59,739 bases of DNA from Dissophora ornata (Eukaryota; Mortierellomycota; Mortierellomycetes; Mortierellales; Mortierellaceae): contig MU616670.1 of assembly GCA_025201705.1 (NCBI GenBank), forward strand, positions 1 through 59,739. Direction: 5' to 3'. Under the pieces are notes generated by a model. That model was not told the DNA's origin and ran no database searches. It saw only the letters and a program-made list of their open reading frames with translations. Made by a program: the position numbers and the translations under genes. Below are positions 11,449 through 22,052 of the stretch, piece by piece (position 1 is the first letter of the stretch; every line of letters begins with the position of its first letter).

Positions 11449-13354
11449 ATGGTCGAAGACAACCTGAGCCTGTTCTGTCTTGTCGATGGAGACACCATCT
11501 CGAGAGCATTTTCATTGACTATTCCATCCACGGAAACTGTCGGCCACCTCAAGGACCTCATCAAGACCAAACTGGCGCCTCAGTTCGAGGATGTGGCAGC
11601 CAAGGACCTCACCCTCTGGCGTGTCTCCGTCCCAGATACTGACGACGAGGACGAGGACTTTCCCATCCTACTCGACACTGTGCAAGGAAAGAAGACACTT
11701 CGTGCGACCAACGAACTCTTCGACGTGTTTAAGGATGGTGCGCCCAAAAAAAACAATTCACATTCAAGATCCACTTTTGACGTCAAAAAGGAGATATTAA
11801 CCTTTCACAAATGTGAACATTTGTACGTATTGTTGTAGTTCATGCATTAGTCCCTGCCCACGTCTCAACTCCTCACGTTTACTCGTCCGACCTTTACCCT
11901 TCTCCATTAGTATTTCGGCCGCATTAACGAGACGGCGTGTTGCTGACGCTTTCCCCAATGGTATGTATTCGACAGCTCCTGTGCTCAGAGAAAGGGAAGA
12001 GCAAACATGCAGGCTGCACTTCTCAACAGTTGTCAAACTAACGCTCTGTGATTCGAAGGTGTGTTATCGTTTTTGTCCTAACCAGCTATTGTTCGATCTT
12101 AGGATTGCCATACAAAAAGCCAGGTCCCCTGCTCGCCACTCGTGGAATGAATTAGGTATACCAGTCAGACCCAACGTTGTATGAGAAGCTGAGGAGATCA
12201 TTACAGGGACTATATTGACGGAGCACAAGACAACGATGCCGCAGTATCTATTTCTTTGTGGAGCGGGCACCGGCAAATCTCGTAACGCTCAGGAATTTCA
12301 CCGTTCCGTGCATTTATGCCTCTCAGATAATGATAATGATAACGAATTGAGGCCCCCGCCTTAAAAGCTGGCATTTCTATGACTACTCAGACCTCCAGTC
12401 GAAGGCAGATCCGAGATCGCCGCCTGGAGCCCAGTTTTGGCAACACTTCGAGCAATTTGTCGCAAGATGGCGAACGTACAAGGATTTCCAAAGTGCACGA
12501 AGGAGCACGTTTGAACGGTGATATCGGATTCACCAATTATCATTTACAGATGGAACTCTACTCTTGTGTAACAGTAACAGAGGGGATCAGTGGAGGAGGC
12601 AGGGATCTAAGGAACAGGCAGGAACGAATGCCGTTTATTGTACAGAAGAGGAGGGGTATTTACATGTGTAGTCTACAAGGAGGGGGTACGGTTGTGTAGT
12701 GGGGTGAGGTTACTATGAAACTCTATTGCAGAGGCGCAAATCGAGGCGTGGTGGATATAGAGTGACTACGAAACAATAGACAATACTACAATACTGTTGC
12801 ATCTCGCCAAGAGGATACCAGGTCAACGGGCAATCTATCTGATACATGGACCATTCCAACTGAACAGAGTCAAGTCAACACTCATGAAGGCAAGCACCGT
12901 ATTGTCAATGGAACATCAGCGCCATATGGAGATAGCTTCCTTGGGCTAGACGCAGAACCCTTCTTGCGCCGAAGTGCACCAGTGTAAGCTTGTGATGGAT
13001 GCTCATGGAGTAGACTATCTTTCCGAGAGGAATAAGGCTGAATCCGACAGAGATTTCTTCATCCTTTATACCTCCAAAGACAAGCTTGATGTGGAACTTC
13101 CAGCGCTTTCAGGGGTTGTAGACATATCAAATTGGACACAATACTTTGGTCCCTTCGCAGGCAGAGCATTTATTTTCGCAACGGTCGGCGCCCTCGATAT
13201 CAACCTGGCATCCCGCGAAGATATCAAGCGAATGAAATGCATTGGCAAAAAAAAAGCAGAGGCGATCATCAAAGAACGAAACAAGAGAGACTTTGATAGC
13301 CTTCAAGATGTAGATCAAAGGCTCCTTGGCATGAAGGCTTTGTTGAGGGAATAG
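11449..13354 (+). pseudogene. Degraded Crinkler (CRN) gene with P-loop and HhH parts
   Basis: The intact first frame (11449-11838) begins with a Crinkler ubiquitin-like N-terminal domain: SLFCLVDGD, then DLIKTKLAPQFEDVAAKDLTLWRV and an acidic stretch. After GAPKK the family continuation is lost at a run of eight A near 11747, consistent with a frameshift. Downstream, stop-interrupted reading at about 12070-12345 includes RHSWNELGIP and the Walker A-like LCGAGTGKSRNAQEFH, as in fungal CRN proteins with a P-loop ATPase domain. At 12974-13354 an open frame of 126 codons has SGVVDISNWTQYFGPFAGRAFI and a helix-hairpin-helix (NLASREDIKRMKCIGKKKAEAII), the usual C-terminus. CRN proteins are putative secreted or intracellular effectors. 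Several stops and shifts separate the pieces, so a functional full-length product is unlikely; the N- or C-terminal frames could still be expressed alone. Confidence 0.8.
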
Positions 13355-13639
13355 TATAGAATGTGCACATAGTCTACACACTGTGCATTTTTCAATAAAA
13401 ATTGCTAGGCATTGACTGATGTCCTACCATGTTGTCACGAACACTGTTGCGAAGAGTTATCCAGCTTAATCTGGAATGGCTCCGCTGTGCGTTTCCTTGC
13501 TTCCTGCCGTGTTGTTGAGTGCCGTTGGAGAGGAGCAATGGAGCTCATTGACACTGCATAGAGTAATGAGCCCTTCCTGTATACGGTGGCGCTGGGTGCC
13601 TTACCCTGTTTTGAGCCTGTAAAGCCCGGACAAAACTCA
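13355..13639. other. Spacer between CRN relic and transposase relic
   Basis: No gene is seen. An AATAAA near 13396 may be the old CRN polyadenylation signal. Confidence 0.35.
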
Positions 13640-14640
13640 TCGAAAATTTGATTTTGGAGAAGCCTTGGTCCACTTTCGACATCAAAAAGGAAAATTTTAT
13701 TGTAGCCTTAACCTCTCTATTGGAAATCGCCACACCTCATTCTGCATGTTCACCGTCAGCATCTAGACCGAAATGCTGGCCTTCTACGATCTCCAGACTC
13801 ACAGCCTCTAGGTCGACCACTCCAGTATACTACCTAACGCCACAGAAGCAAATTAAAATGGCGTTGGCTCCCCAACCTTTGGGTTCAGGAATTTTCAAAG
13901 TTCCATCGTCGAAAAGGACCCCTTGAAGAACGTCCTACTACTCGTAAACAACCTCTTGCCATACGGCGGCATTGGGCCATGCTGCCGACTTCCCAATACA
14001 AAAGTGCTGCCATTACCACCATATTCAACATCGGTTACGCAACCGCTCGACGCTGGAATCATTGCTGTTTTCAAAAAGCGGTATCGCGATTATCTCACTA
14101 GTTCGACAGTTTGCAAGGTCAACGATGCTGCAAACGCTGTAGATGCAGTATCAATAACAAGCAAATGCGCTGAGACTGGAGACGCTGTTGATGCAGCATC
14201 GGGACTTAACCGCGGCGTCACAAAATAATCTTCAGCTACTCCGGGTACAGAAATATGAGAATGCGCAAGTGTCATCTGCCGAATAGGCACTACCAACCTC
14301 GTCGACATTAGTGGCTGACAGTGGTCCGGATACCGCCTCAAGTGACAGTGACGAAGATGAAGGAGAAACACCATCCATTGCTGCTCAGACTATCAGACTA
14401 TCGTTGACGTCAATAGCTCTCTCAGCACTCACAAGCACCTGCTGGTCTCAGTCTCAAAGCTTCTGGATGGATCACCTTTTATTTCCGAGCCTATTGACCA
14501 ACATCGCGACGACGAAATGGTCATGAATTTTTTTGCGCCGGAAAAAACGGGAGCGGAGGAGCTCGCTGCCGACGACTGGCTTATTAGTGTGAACGAGGGC
14601 GACGACACCGACAATCAAGACTACGTTTGAGGAACGCAAC
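13640..14640 (+). mobile_element. Decayed Tigger/pogo-type DDE transposase
   Basis: Relic of a DDE-1 (CENP-B/jerky/Tigger) transposase, spread over three frames. LKNVLLLVNNLLPYGG (near 13924) matches the family LLLxDN block, but the catalytic Asp is Asn here. Next come VLPLPPYSTSVTQPLDAGII (near 14005) and AVFKKRYRDYL, the hallmark of these elements. Further on, an acidic tail DDEMVMNFF...EKTGAEELAADDWL (near 14503-14580) resembles their C-termini. Stops and shifts interrupt it, and the DNA-binding N-terminal half is not recognisable in the sequence to the left. No terminal inverted repeats were seen by eye. The edges are approximate. Confidence 0.72.
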
Positions 14641-14926
14641 ATTCAAGCGAAAAGGTTCAAGGAACAAAAGGCGAAGCTTGCGATGGAGGAGAAGCTTGAC
14701 AGGAGATTTCTAATACAGGGGTTAGACTACAACACATTTTTCAATTGATATTGCTTTGAGCCAATCAATTTGCTCCAATCCTTTTTGATGGTTCTCGGCG
14801 CAAAAAAGATGAAAGTCACGAAAAAACTCACACTCCATCGACTACTAACCCCCTGAATTTTCGAAACTCTGTTCCCACACCTTCCCCAATCGACACCACC
14901 AGCGCCGCCATCGCACTCCCACAGCA
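14641..14926. promoter_or_regulatory. Upstream region of the nucleotidyltransferase gene
   Basis: About 290 bases between the transposase relic and the next ATG. The last 100 bases are C-rich with few G, typical of a fungal 5' leader. A basic, Lys/Glu-rich frame crossing 14640-14700 may be the last trace of the transposase. Confidence 0.35.
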
Positions 14927-16549
14927 ATGGTGAACCGAGAGCATTACATCGATGTACTCCTGCAGTGCATCATGTTCGAGTTCGCAACTCAAGTCAATTG
15001 TGACGAGACCTATGAGCTTCCTGTAGGCGTTCTTGTGCAATCCTTCAACGCTCTTGCAGAGTTCAGCTGCGACGACGATTACTGTCTCTCGATACCTTGT
15101 GATATCTACATCGGACGGTGTGGCTTGGATGGGAGGGAAGGCGTGATAGAGCTGCTCGAAGAATTCAACAATGATGTCGAATCCGAATACTACCAGCTCT
15201 TTACATATGGCTGCGACTACACCGTCGGTTACTATGGCAATGAGTACTTCCAAATCCCTGGATTATCGGATCGAGAAATCCAGGATTTCCTCTGGTCCTA
15301 TGCCAAGGACGTCCCCGCGGACTATCAAGACGATATCGCGACCGTGATCAACTTCTTGCGGGATGAAGTATGGGAAAACAATGGCTCGGGAGGCATTTTG
15401 ACACTCCTGACAGATCGGTATGATGTGGAGGCTGTGCGAAAATACACCCGGGAACATAATAACGACAAGGTCACTAGATCAAGAGAGAGGGAACAGGCGG
15501 TGCAGGAGGGTACGCGCAAGAAACAAGAGCAAGATAATCAATTGCAGCAGGAGGAGGAAAGACAACAGGCGGATAGACGGAGACGTGACAAGCTTAACGC
15601 CAACATGGATAAACTTAGGGCTGTTCGGATGAGCACGCAGCAGAGGGACATCCAAGCGGCTGATGTTGCAAACACAATTAACAATCTGATCTCCCAATGG
15701 TTCCCCGACAGCTATTTGACGGTGCATCTCGTGGGCTCATTTGCCAACGGTCTGAGTGCAGATACCAGCGATGTAGATATGACCGTGATCGACGATGATA
15801 ATTGTTTGACTATCACGTACCTAGTCAAGGTGCTTCGAGAGCTTGGTTATCGCGACGTCATTGCGATTCCGAATGCAAAGGTACCCGTCGCAACCTTTAC
15901 GGACCCACGCAGGAATTTCTCGTGCGATATCAGCATCAATGAGCCTCTGGGGATCGAGAACTCGAAGTTGATTTGGACCTACCAAAGTATTGACAGCCGA
16001 GTCCAGACAATCTGGTTCACGCTAAAGCAGATTGCCAAGAAGTATGACATTCTGTCGGCCAAAAGGGGGTTTCTGAGCTCGTACGCTCTAACAATGATGT
16101 TGATCACCTATCTTCAATCAACCGAAACACCCGTCCTACCATGTCTGCAACAGCAGCCGGCCAGAAGAATGGTCCAGAAGGGTGTAGACGGGGTGAACTG
16201 CACCTATGACCGCAACTGGTCCAACCATCAGGCGGCAGCACGACTGAACACATCAACGGCAGCAGAGTTGCTGCTTGGATTCCTCTCGTTCTTCGGAAAC
16301 ACATTTGATTATGGACTTTGGGAAGTGAATCCGAGGCTCGGACAAATCAGGACGCGACCGGCTGTTATTAAGGTCCATGAGCAGCGCGGCAACGTCAACA
16401 GCGAATATATGTGTGTGATGGACCCTTTCCTGGTCAACCGAAACGTCGCGGGTATGGTTCGCGGGCCTAATGTTGCGACAATCAAGGGAGCGTTTCGTGA
16501 AGCACACCTTTTTCTAATGGCCGGAAACTGGCATCTGAGTACCAACTGA
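14927..16549 (+). CDS. Cid1/Trf4-type nucleotidyltransferase
   Basis: Single exon, 540 residues. The C-terminal 330 residues are a non-canonical poly(A)/poly(U) polymerase: VGSFANGLSADTSDVDMTV carries the Gly-Ser motif and the DxD metal pair of the Pol-beta fold, NFSCDISIN supplies the third Asp, and SRVQTIWFTLKQIAKKYDI and SAKRGFLSSYALTMMLITYL follow as in Cid1. A PAP-associated block (AAELLLGFLSFFGNTFDYGLWEV) and a C-terminal DPF motif complete it. Such enzymes add U or A tails to RNA 3' ends. No RNA-recognition domain is seen. Residues 1-180 (acidic, Cys- and Tyr-rich) match no family I know, and residues 183-230 are a charged Gln/Arg/Glu coiled coil. The frame is intact although it sits next to decayed mobile DNA. 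U versus A preference cannot be read from sequence. Confidence 0.88.
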   Translation: MVNREHYIDVLLQCIMFEFATQVNCDETYELPVGVLVQSFNALAEFSCDDDYCLSIPCDIYIGRCGLDGREGVIELLEEFNNDVESEYYQLFTYGCDYTVGYYGNEYFQIPGLSDREIQDFLWSYAKDVPADYQDDIATVINFLRDEVWENNGSGGILTLLTDRYDVEAVRKYTREHNNDKVTRSREREQAVQEGTRKKQEQDNQLQQEEERQQADRRRRDKLNANMDKLRAVRMSTQQRDIQAADVANTINNLISQWFPDSYLTVHLVGSFANGLSADTSDVDMTVIDDDNCLTITYLVKVLRELGYRDVIAIPNAKVPVATFTDPRRNFSCDISINEPLGIENSKLIWTYQSIDSRVQTIWFTLKQIAKKYDILSAKRGFLSSYALTMMLITYLQSTETPVLPCLQQQPARRMVQKGVDGVNCTYDRNWSNHQAAARLNTSTAAELLLGFLSFFGNTFDYGLWEVNPRLGQIRTRPAVIKVHEQRGNVNSEYMCVMDPFLVNRNVAGMVRGPNVATIKGAFREAHLFLMAGNWHLSTN

Positions 16550-17509
16550 TAACTGCGTGGGCTTTCTCTGTGGCAATAAATTCAAAATATGTGTTGAAAC
16601 GAAAATAAATAAAAAAATGGTAGCGAGTACCTGACTTTGTGGAGCTTCGATGGGTTTCTTCAGCATCGCATTCTGCCGCTGGCCGGCAGTACCGGGCCAA
16701 AGCCAGTTCAGGAACTGGGCGAACCGCTGAATAGAGTTGAGCAATCTTTTCTTGGGCTATGGCGCACAGGCCATGCCATGCAGTTGCAGCTTGCAAATGT
16801 ATAAGTAGTCACGTGCGCGTTTGTGTGTTGGGGACCAGAATCTGGCACACTGTGAACTCACTTTAATTGTCCAGGCGGTTCAAAGACAGATCGCACAGAC
16901 TGGCTGCTTCGGCCGAAGGCCATGGAGATGTGCGGGTGTAATAGCGATCTAAAGATCTATTGGCAGAATAGATAGTTCCACGTTCATATTAATGTTTGTA
17001 GTCTTCAACAGACATCATACGATGGGTTTCGCATGCAGGCACTGCTGTGCCCTGCCCGGGGAGCGGCGGATCAATTGGCCGCAAAAGCGGTGTTATTTAT
17101 ACAAATAGACGGGCTATGAAGACGTTTGGGATGGGCCTGACACGTGCGAGTTGTAACCCATCGTTAGTTGAATGCAATAGCGTTGGGGACATGTCTTTTC
17201 ATCGCTCTGGTCATTCGCCTCTTCCCTCTTCCCTCATCCATCATCTCACTCCGTCCCTGCACGGAGAAGAACGACGAGAGTGAACGAGCCAGCGAGCGAG
17301 AGCCTCGCCTTGGCAAACTTTCATATAAATCTCACCCTTGTCCTCATCCTCTGCTTTAAAATTCCTCTGCTTAACGGTCTGTCCTACGACCAACTGTCTG
17401 TCTGTGCGTTACACTCTTTCTGCAGCACACCCCTGCCTTTTCCCTCTCGCCGCACTCTCACCCCTTCCGCCCTGGCAGCAGGCATCGCACAACAGGACAA
17501 AGCATCACC
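16550..17509. other. 960-base intergenic region
   Basis: No supported gene. It holds the 3' flank of the nucleotidyltransferase (AATAAA near 16574 and 16604) and the promoter of the alpha/beta hydrolase. The 200 bases before 17510 are pyrimidine-rich (CT/CCT), with TATAAAT near 17323. Short frames here have no recognisable domain. Confidence 0.4.
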
Positions 17510-19551
17510 ATGATTGTCGATCACTTGGTCACTAGAACTGGAGTCCGCTACCTGGGACTCTTGGTCTCCGGAGTAGTCCCCATGGCCTCGTCTTACTTCT
17601 GCTACATGATTGCCTACAAGGAGTCCCCCTTCGACACACTCATCAACCATATCCCGTCCATGGTCCAGCTTCTCCACGCCAATGCCTCGACTCTGGAATC
17701 GTCCCTCTACGCTGATCGCCTTGTGCCTGGGGAATTACTCACCTCGCCCTCATCCACAGCCTCTATCACGACAGAGCTGCCTAAAATCGTCTCTCCAGCC
17801 ATGAGCACACTCACGGCCATTCTGCACTATCTCGAGAGTCGTGGCTACAGAAACCCTGACAACATTCCTGGATACCACTATTTGCTTGCGCTGCAACCGC
17901 TTAAAGAATATCTCGATCCTTTCTTGCGCTTTATCTCTTCGCATCAGACATTGGCATTTATCTTGACGCTGCTTCATCTTTGGATGGCTGCGGAACTGGT
18001 GTTTTACATCATGTTTTGGAGGAAACTCGGGAGGTTGCAGCAGATCGACCGCGCAGTCCAGGGTGTGGGGTCAAAGGCAAAGAGAAAAGAGTTGTTTCAA
18101 AGATGCCTGGAGACTGTGGGTGAAGGCGACGGCGTCAAGAGATGGATCGAGTTTTGGTTTGACACAGGCCGTAAGCGAAGAGCACAGTTTGAAGACATTG
18201 GTCGATTGAACATGATCCATTGGTAAGTGTGCTGCTACCATTGCTTACAATATACTGGATGTCAACATCTGCGTTCTATTCACCATCCACCATCCATCTT
18301 CTACATACCGATGTGATAAATAACACATAGGCTGGCATGGGCATTCTGGGCTGCGCCAATAGAGGAAGTCTCGAGGTCAACCGCCGCAGTGCTGGAGCTG
18401 AATCAGATGGTCGACACAATCGAGCAAGCCAAGAAGGTCAAGTTCGCAGAGGGGTTCAACCCTGATATCGACTGCATTCGGCTGTGCCTGGACCCTGTCC
18501 TTGCGACGCATCGCCCGCTTCTCTATTACACAGTAGGTCATCGCCTTCTGCAAGACGAGCCACGACGTGCTAGAACGATATCTTTACATACTCAACTTAC
18601 TGACCATTTCCTCCCCAGCTGCTCTGGCTTGCAAATGCGTTCACAGGACTTGTCTTCAGGATCATTGGATTCACTCGACATGGCAGTACCCTAGAGTCGA
18701 CGTTCGGTCGTGCATCCGATTCCAGATCGAAAGATACGACATCTCATGATGGCCAGCGTCCACCCGATCTTGCGTACTGGTACAGATCTCCTGCCAACCT
18801 TGAGAACGAGGTTCCATTGGTCTTCATACCGGGAGTCGGTATCGGCCTTATCCAGTATATCCATTTCATTGTGGCATTGGTCTTCATTTCCCGCCCATTG
18901 ATCGTGATCGAGGTTCCCTATGTCTCCAGCCAACTCTTCCAAGCCGATTGCATGACACCAGATGAGACATACTTTGCAATCGAGCGGATTTTGAAGACTC
19001 ACAACCACCCCAAGGCCACGTTTATGGGCCACTCGCTCGGAACCATGCTCTGTGCGGCTGTTTGCCGTGCTGGTTCCGCCAACTCCCCAAAGTCAGTTGT
19101 TGCAGGTTTAGTGTTGGTGGACCCTATCTGCTTCCTCACACATCACTCTATTGCACACAACTTTGCGTACCGGACCCCCTCCACGGCCAGCCACCTGGTG
19201 ATGGAACTATTCGCTGCAAGGGAGATTGGCACGTCGTGGTATATTATGCGCCGCTTCTGTTGGAATCAGAGCATCATGTTTCCGATAGCTTGGGCGCAGC
19301 GGCATCAAAAGCCTTTGCTCTTTCATGGGCCACTTTCGCCAGTGCTGCCCGAGAAGACCCGCGTGTTCCTCTCGAGGAACGATAACTTGCTGGATATGAC
19401 CAAGGTTCAAGAGTACTTGAAGACGCAGGCTGGACTCAAGGAGGGCCAGGAGGGGGACGAGTTGGCGGTGATGGAGGGTCTGGATCATGCTCAGTTTCTG
19501 TTGCGACCAGATTGGTTTACGAGAATCGTTCAGGCAGCGCGAGAATGCTGA
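17510..19551 (+). CDS. Membrane-anchored alpha/beta hydrolase
   Basis: Three exons are read: 17510-18222, 18331-18532 and 18619-19551 (615 residues). The N-terminus has hydrophobic segments at about residues 14-36 and 145-170 that should anchor it to a membrane. The C-terminal 300 residues are an alpha/beta-hydrolase fold: VPLVFIPGVGIGLIQYIHF holds the oxyanion strand, FMGHSLGTMLCAAVCR is the nucleophile elbow (G-H-S-L-G), VLVDPICFLTH is the next strand, FLSRNDNLLDM supplies a likely acid, and EGLDHAQFLL the catalytic His. The substrate is unknown; lipids are plausible for a membrane-bound member but this is inference. The first intron splits a Trp codon (LNMIHW / LAWAFW). Similar membrane hydrolases occur across Mucoromycota and Ascomycota. 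Confidence 0.85.
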
Positions 19552-19656
19552 TAGAGCTTAGACCATCTCGATTTTTTCTATTTAATTGTACCATAGCAAT
19601 GCCCTAGACTACTAATAATAATCGGTTCTGCGATGCCCATTGAGGCAGTGCTTATT

Positions 19657-21693
19657 TTATTTTTTTGCCTGATGCACTGCTCGAAAGGACGCGGGGATGT
19701 CGCGACAGATCTGGATGTAGTCTCGTATCAGCCTCAGTCCGTTCGGCCCATACCAAAATACAGTCCAGTTTGTCCCTGGGATCCTAATGTTACCGTCCGC
19801 ACGATCAAAATACCTGATAGAAAATTGCATCGTCAGCAAGAGAAAATCATATCGATGGCAATTTCGTTTGTACACGATACGTCATAGCCTCTGTCCTTAC
19901 CACTTGTTGACTGGGTTATCCGATCGGCTACGCCAAACAAGGTCTGGAAACTCATCCGTAAGCTTCTTCCACAGGATATCTGCTACGCCAATACCCTGGC
20001 TCTTCGGTGCAATTGAAAACTTGTCCAAGTAGGCAACGCTGACTAATGTGCGCCGCTCCTCTCCTTCTCCTCGTTCATCACCGCCCTCTCGCGTCACAAT
20101 TGCAGCACCCATGTAGTCCTGGCCAGCCAAGATGACTGTCTTTGTACTCTCCTGGATTCGTGCATAGAATCCGTCTGCGTCCAGTGGCTTGCCAAAGCTG
20201 GACTCGAGCAAGCCCTGAAGTCGGTCCAAATCCAATCCTCGAAGGCTGTCGTGGAATGTAAAGATGTCCAGGCCGTTACGTAGTACCGTGGTGGCAAGCA
20301 TCTCCTTGGGATCCTGTCCCCTCATGGTTGACGAAAACAATGGCTTGTCTGTAATGAGGTTCGTGATGAGTGTAAGCGAAGGCGACGATGTAATGAGAGC
20401 CGAGCATGTTGGGGGCAGATACTCGAGGCTGTCCTTGATCATGTCAAGATCTGATCGATAGGACCGAGCTAGCATCTCTGGAATTTGGTGCATGTTGTCC
20501 AGATCGTCGATAATTGTGTCATATTCGTCCTTGAGGTTAACGAAGCAGTGCGTCGGGCCCTGAATACCATTAGCGCGCGTAAGAGGGATGCCTCCAGTGG
20601 TGTTGATGACAATCAGCCGCATTGGCACCAAAGGACCATGACTCGCTCCTTTCGATGACTTGCCCATGTATTTGGCCAGGGCGACCAAGGCGTTATTGCT
20701 CTGGACTGGGATCCTGTGACACTGCGCGGTTGTTGCCATGGGAATCATGACCGGGATCTGCTGCAGTTTCAGGCAAGATTGAAGAGGTCGCAGCCCAGGG
20801 CTGATCGAAATCTCCTCACTGGTCGTCTGTCCTGGTATCCGGCCTGTTGGGTGGTCTGCTAGCCCCTCAAAAACGCCTTCGTATATAGGACGAGCGCTTC
20901 CACCAGCCTTTTCAATATCTTCCACCACATCCGCCATGTCCTTCATCATCCGCTGCCTTGTTTCAGCGGATTGCTGCTCGAACAAGGGGCCCAAGGACTC
21001 GTCAAGTGGGGGGCCCTGACTTTGCCACCAACTTTGATTATCTAGCATGATCACGCTCATGAGGCCAAGTCGCTGAAGCTGAACCAGAGTATTGGCAATG
21101 GCTGCGAGGTTTTCCTTCTCGAACGGACCTTCCAACTTGATCAGAGCTACATGGTCAGTTGGCCAGAGGAGAGTGTCAACAAAGGCTGCTGGTGATGTAG
21201 CTGACTGCTGGATGGCTGCCGTCGAAACCGATAGAGCTGGTGGTGCTTCAGCTGTCGATGCTGTCGCTGGATCTGGGAGCGGCGATGCGAGGTCCGGCGA
21301 CGAGAATTTGTTGAGAAACTGGCGGGCTTCTCGCGGAGAAGGCAGGGTGCCCATGACCTTGAGGATCAGGTCCTAAGTTCGTAGTAGTGAGTCATAGTGA
21401 CAGGGGAGCGAGTGGGCGTCAAGTACTGCAGTGTCTCTTTCCAGTCTCTGTTCTGTTTCGCGTGATTACAAGGAGTGGTGGGGGGGTGGATGGGATCCTG
21501 CGAGGATGAGGGATATTTTGATTCGATGTATTTCGCGCATTACCCTGTCCTTCTCCAGTGCCTTTTTGTGTTCATGCACAATGGCCTGGATCTTGTGGGA
21601 CTTCAGCGCGTAGCCTCGGGAGGTTGAATGCTGGACCGCTACGGCTGGTCGGGGTCTGCTGCGGACAGGACAGGCGAGCAGGGTCCGCCACAT
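19657..21693 (-). CDS. ARG2: Mitochondrial N-acetylglutamate synthase (ARG2)
   Basis: Makes N-acetylglutamate from glutamate and acetyl-CoA, the first step of arginine synthesis, in mitochondria. Three exons are read: 21693-21544, 21372-19901, 19813-19657 (592 residues). Exon 1 encodes a basic, Arg/Ser-rich presequence (MWRTLLACPVRSRPRP). Exon 2 starts DLILKVMGTLPSPREARQFL, the fungal ARG2 signature, followed by an amino-acid-kinase-like domain (HVALIKLEGPFEKENL, SVIMLDNQSWW) and, after about residue 330, a GNAT domain (SVAYLDKFSIAPKSQGIGVADILWKKL). The tail NKWYFDRADGNIRIPGTNWTVFWYG completes the acyl-CoA pocket region. The last intron splits the Trp codon. Length fits fungal enzymes (about 570-710). 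No upstream arginine attenuator peptide was recognised by eye. It is divergent from RUD3 with 359 bases between start codons. Confidence 0.92.
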
Positions 21694-22052
21694 TGTGGTA
21701 AAGAGCGAACGAGAGATGGGGAGTCAAAGAGAGGCGGGAAGTAGAGAGCGGGAGCGGAAGAGAGGAGGGCGAGAAAGGCGGAGGAATGAATGTCCTCAAC
21801 TGGGGAACACGAACAAAAAAAAAGATTAATCAAAAAAAAAAAACGCCCTGTGCGGTCACGTGGCGGCACCCTGAATGCACTTGACAAGAAACGTGGAAAG
21901 ACAGGACAGCCCCACCGATGGGATGCTCATCAACACCAATTAAACCCTATCCTCTCATTCATCCTATCCACCCATTAATTCCTCTGCACATCCCTTTACA
22001 TTTACATCCGGACACTCATCCTCCATCAACAAAAAAGTCCGTGTCAGTGTCA
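21694..22052. promoter_or_regulatory. Divergent promoter ARG2 / RUD3
   Basis: This 359-base spacer drives ARG2 leftwards and RUD3 rightwards. The ARG2 side is C/T-rich when read on the minus strand. Two A runs (about 21815-21842) sit in the middle. No obvious Gcn4 site (TGACTC) was found in the spacer on a quick scan of both strands. Confidence 0.45.

Noticed and set aside
16870..16890. tRNA-like GGTTCAAA sequence
   Set aside because: No acceptor stem, anticodon arm or A/B box spacing could be formed around it.
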